From Rhodococcoides kroppenstedtii (GTDB lineage: Bacteria; Actinomycetota; Actinomycetes; Mycobacteriales; Mycobacteriaceae): a stretch of 64,000 nucleotides of DNA. The first letter of the stretch is position 1. Each line of letters begins with the position of its first letter. Location: contig NZ_FOJN01000006.1 of the NCBI RefSeq assembly GCF_900111805.1, positions 1 through 64,000 of the forward strand, read 5' to 3'. Positions 63,594-64,000 of the stretch are shown piece after piece. Made by a program: the position numbers and the translations under genes. The notes beneath the pieces were generated by a model. That model made no database searches, was not told the origin of the DNA, and saw nothing but the letters and a program-made list of their open reading frames with translations.

Positions 63594-64000
63594 ACACACC
63601 CCTGCGCCGCGTCGCGATCGGCATCATGGCCATGGTCGTCGTGCTGCTCGCCAACGCCACCTACGTCCAGGTGATCAAGGCCGACGATCTCCGGACCGAT
63701 CCGCGGAACTCGCGTGTTCTGTTGGACGAGTACGCCCGTCAACGCGGACAGATCTCGAGCGGCGGCCAGGTCCTGGCCGCGTCCGTCGCGACGGACGATC
63801 GGTACAAGTACCTGCGGACCTACCCGTCCAACCCCGCAGCGCCGTCGAGCGCACTGGCCAACGCGCCGGTCACCGGCTTCTACTCGATGCTCTACTCGAG
63901 CACGGGGCTCGAGCGGGCGGAGGACCCCATCCTCAACGGGTCGGACAACCGGCTGTTCGGCAAACGGTTCTTCGACCTGCTGGCCGGCCGCGACCCCCGC
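63590..64000 (+). CDS. pbpA: Penicillin-binding protein PbpA, 5' part
   Basis: The GTG at 63590 overlaps the rodA stop. The visible 137 residues start MNTPLRRVAIGIMAMVVVLL with the membrane anchor, continue with YVQVIKADDLRTDPRNSRVL and RQRGQISSGGQVLAASVATD, and match the N-terminal pedestal of class B PBPs of the PbpA group (the RGQI motif). The transpeptidase domain lies beyond the window. pknA and pknB normally follow in this operon. Confidence 0.95.
   Translation, partial: MNTPLRRVAIGIMAMVVVLLANATYVQVIKADDLRTDPRNSRVLLDEYARQRGQISSGGQVLAASVATDDRYKYLRTYPSNPAAPSSALANAPVTGFYSMLYSSTGLERAEDPILNGSDNRLFGKRFFDLLAGRDPR

Overview
The window is a piece of an actinobacterial chromosome, most likely Rhodococcus/Rhodococcoides or a close Mycobacteriales relative. 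The evidence is high GC with GC-ending codons, many GTG starts, the fhaA-fhaB-pstP-rodA-pbpA cell-envelope signalling operon, a lysX fusion, F420-type luciferase-like oxidoreductases, a BsaP-containing biotin operon and the gltB/gltD pair. Most genes are ordinary core or semi-core metabolism, packed with 4-base ATGA/GTGA overlaps. About ten genes have a TANNNT -10 hexamer only 6-8 nt before the start codon, so leaderless transcripts look common.

Layout. 1-4.6 kb is an accessory, defence-like tract: an ApeA-like protein running off the left edge on the minus strand, a small orphan ORF, a decayed type I restriction hsdR fragment, and a two-gene GTPase unit whose GTPase carries a one-base frameshift. 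4.6-14 kb holds an F420-type oxidoreductase, an acyltransferase-3 protein, sodA, an acyl-CoA dehydrogenase, a yybP-ykoY (manganese) riboswitch with its TMEM165/GDT1 transporter, a deaminase, an SDR and a TM0106-type nuclease. 14-17.4 kb is a DUF6474-like gene followed by a YcnI/CopC/CopD copper cluster. 17.4-23.7 kb holds a CNNM/CBS membrane pair, gabD2 divergent from a TipA-like MerR regulator, a DUF6480-like protein, an RraA-like protein and an S4 protein.

23.7-31.2 kb links lysine and biotin. A piperideine-6-carboxylate dehydrogenase gene is divergent from lat (lysine 6-aminotransferase), and lat runs into bioA, bioF, bioD, bioB and bsaP. A perfect 19-bp palindrome sits before bioF and fits a BioQ-type operator overlapping the promoter. 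31.2-40.5 kb has hydrolases, a nitronate monooxygenase-like protein, a membrane GGDEF protein, lysX and a DUF1275 protein. 40.7-45 kb is a possible aromatic-oxidation cluster: an MhpA/TfdB-like flavin hydroxylase, a ferredoxin reductase and a CYP199-like P450, with no ferredoxin nearby. 45-51 kb has a transglutaminase-like protein, a frameshifted MmcQ/YjbR gene, a histidine phosphatase, a Pip/YhgE-like LxxG-repeat membrane protein, a beta-hydroxyacid dehydrogenase and an MFS exporter. 51.3-57.3 kb is gltD/gltB, bounded by two strong hairpins and a long leader. 58-64 kb is tRNA-Leu(CAG) and the fhaA operon, with an unusual Gly/Tyr/Gln-rich linker in FhaA, ending inside pbpA.

The best candidates for something new are the left-edge defence tract, the lysine-biotin linkage with its operators, the prion-like FhaA linker, and the TipA-like regulator with an internal start. 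All calls come from reading the sequence and family knowledge; no database search was run.
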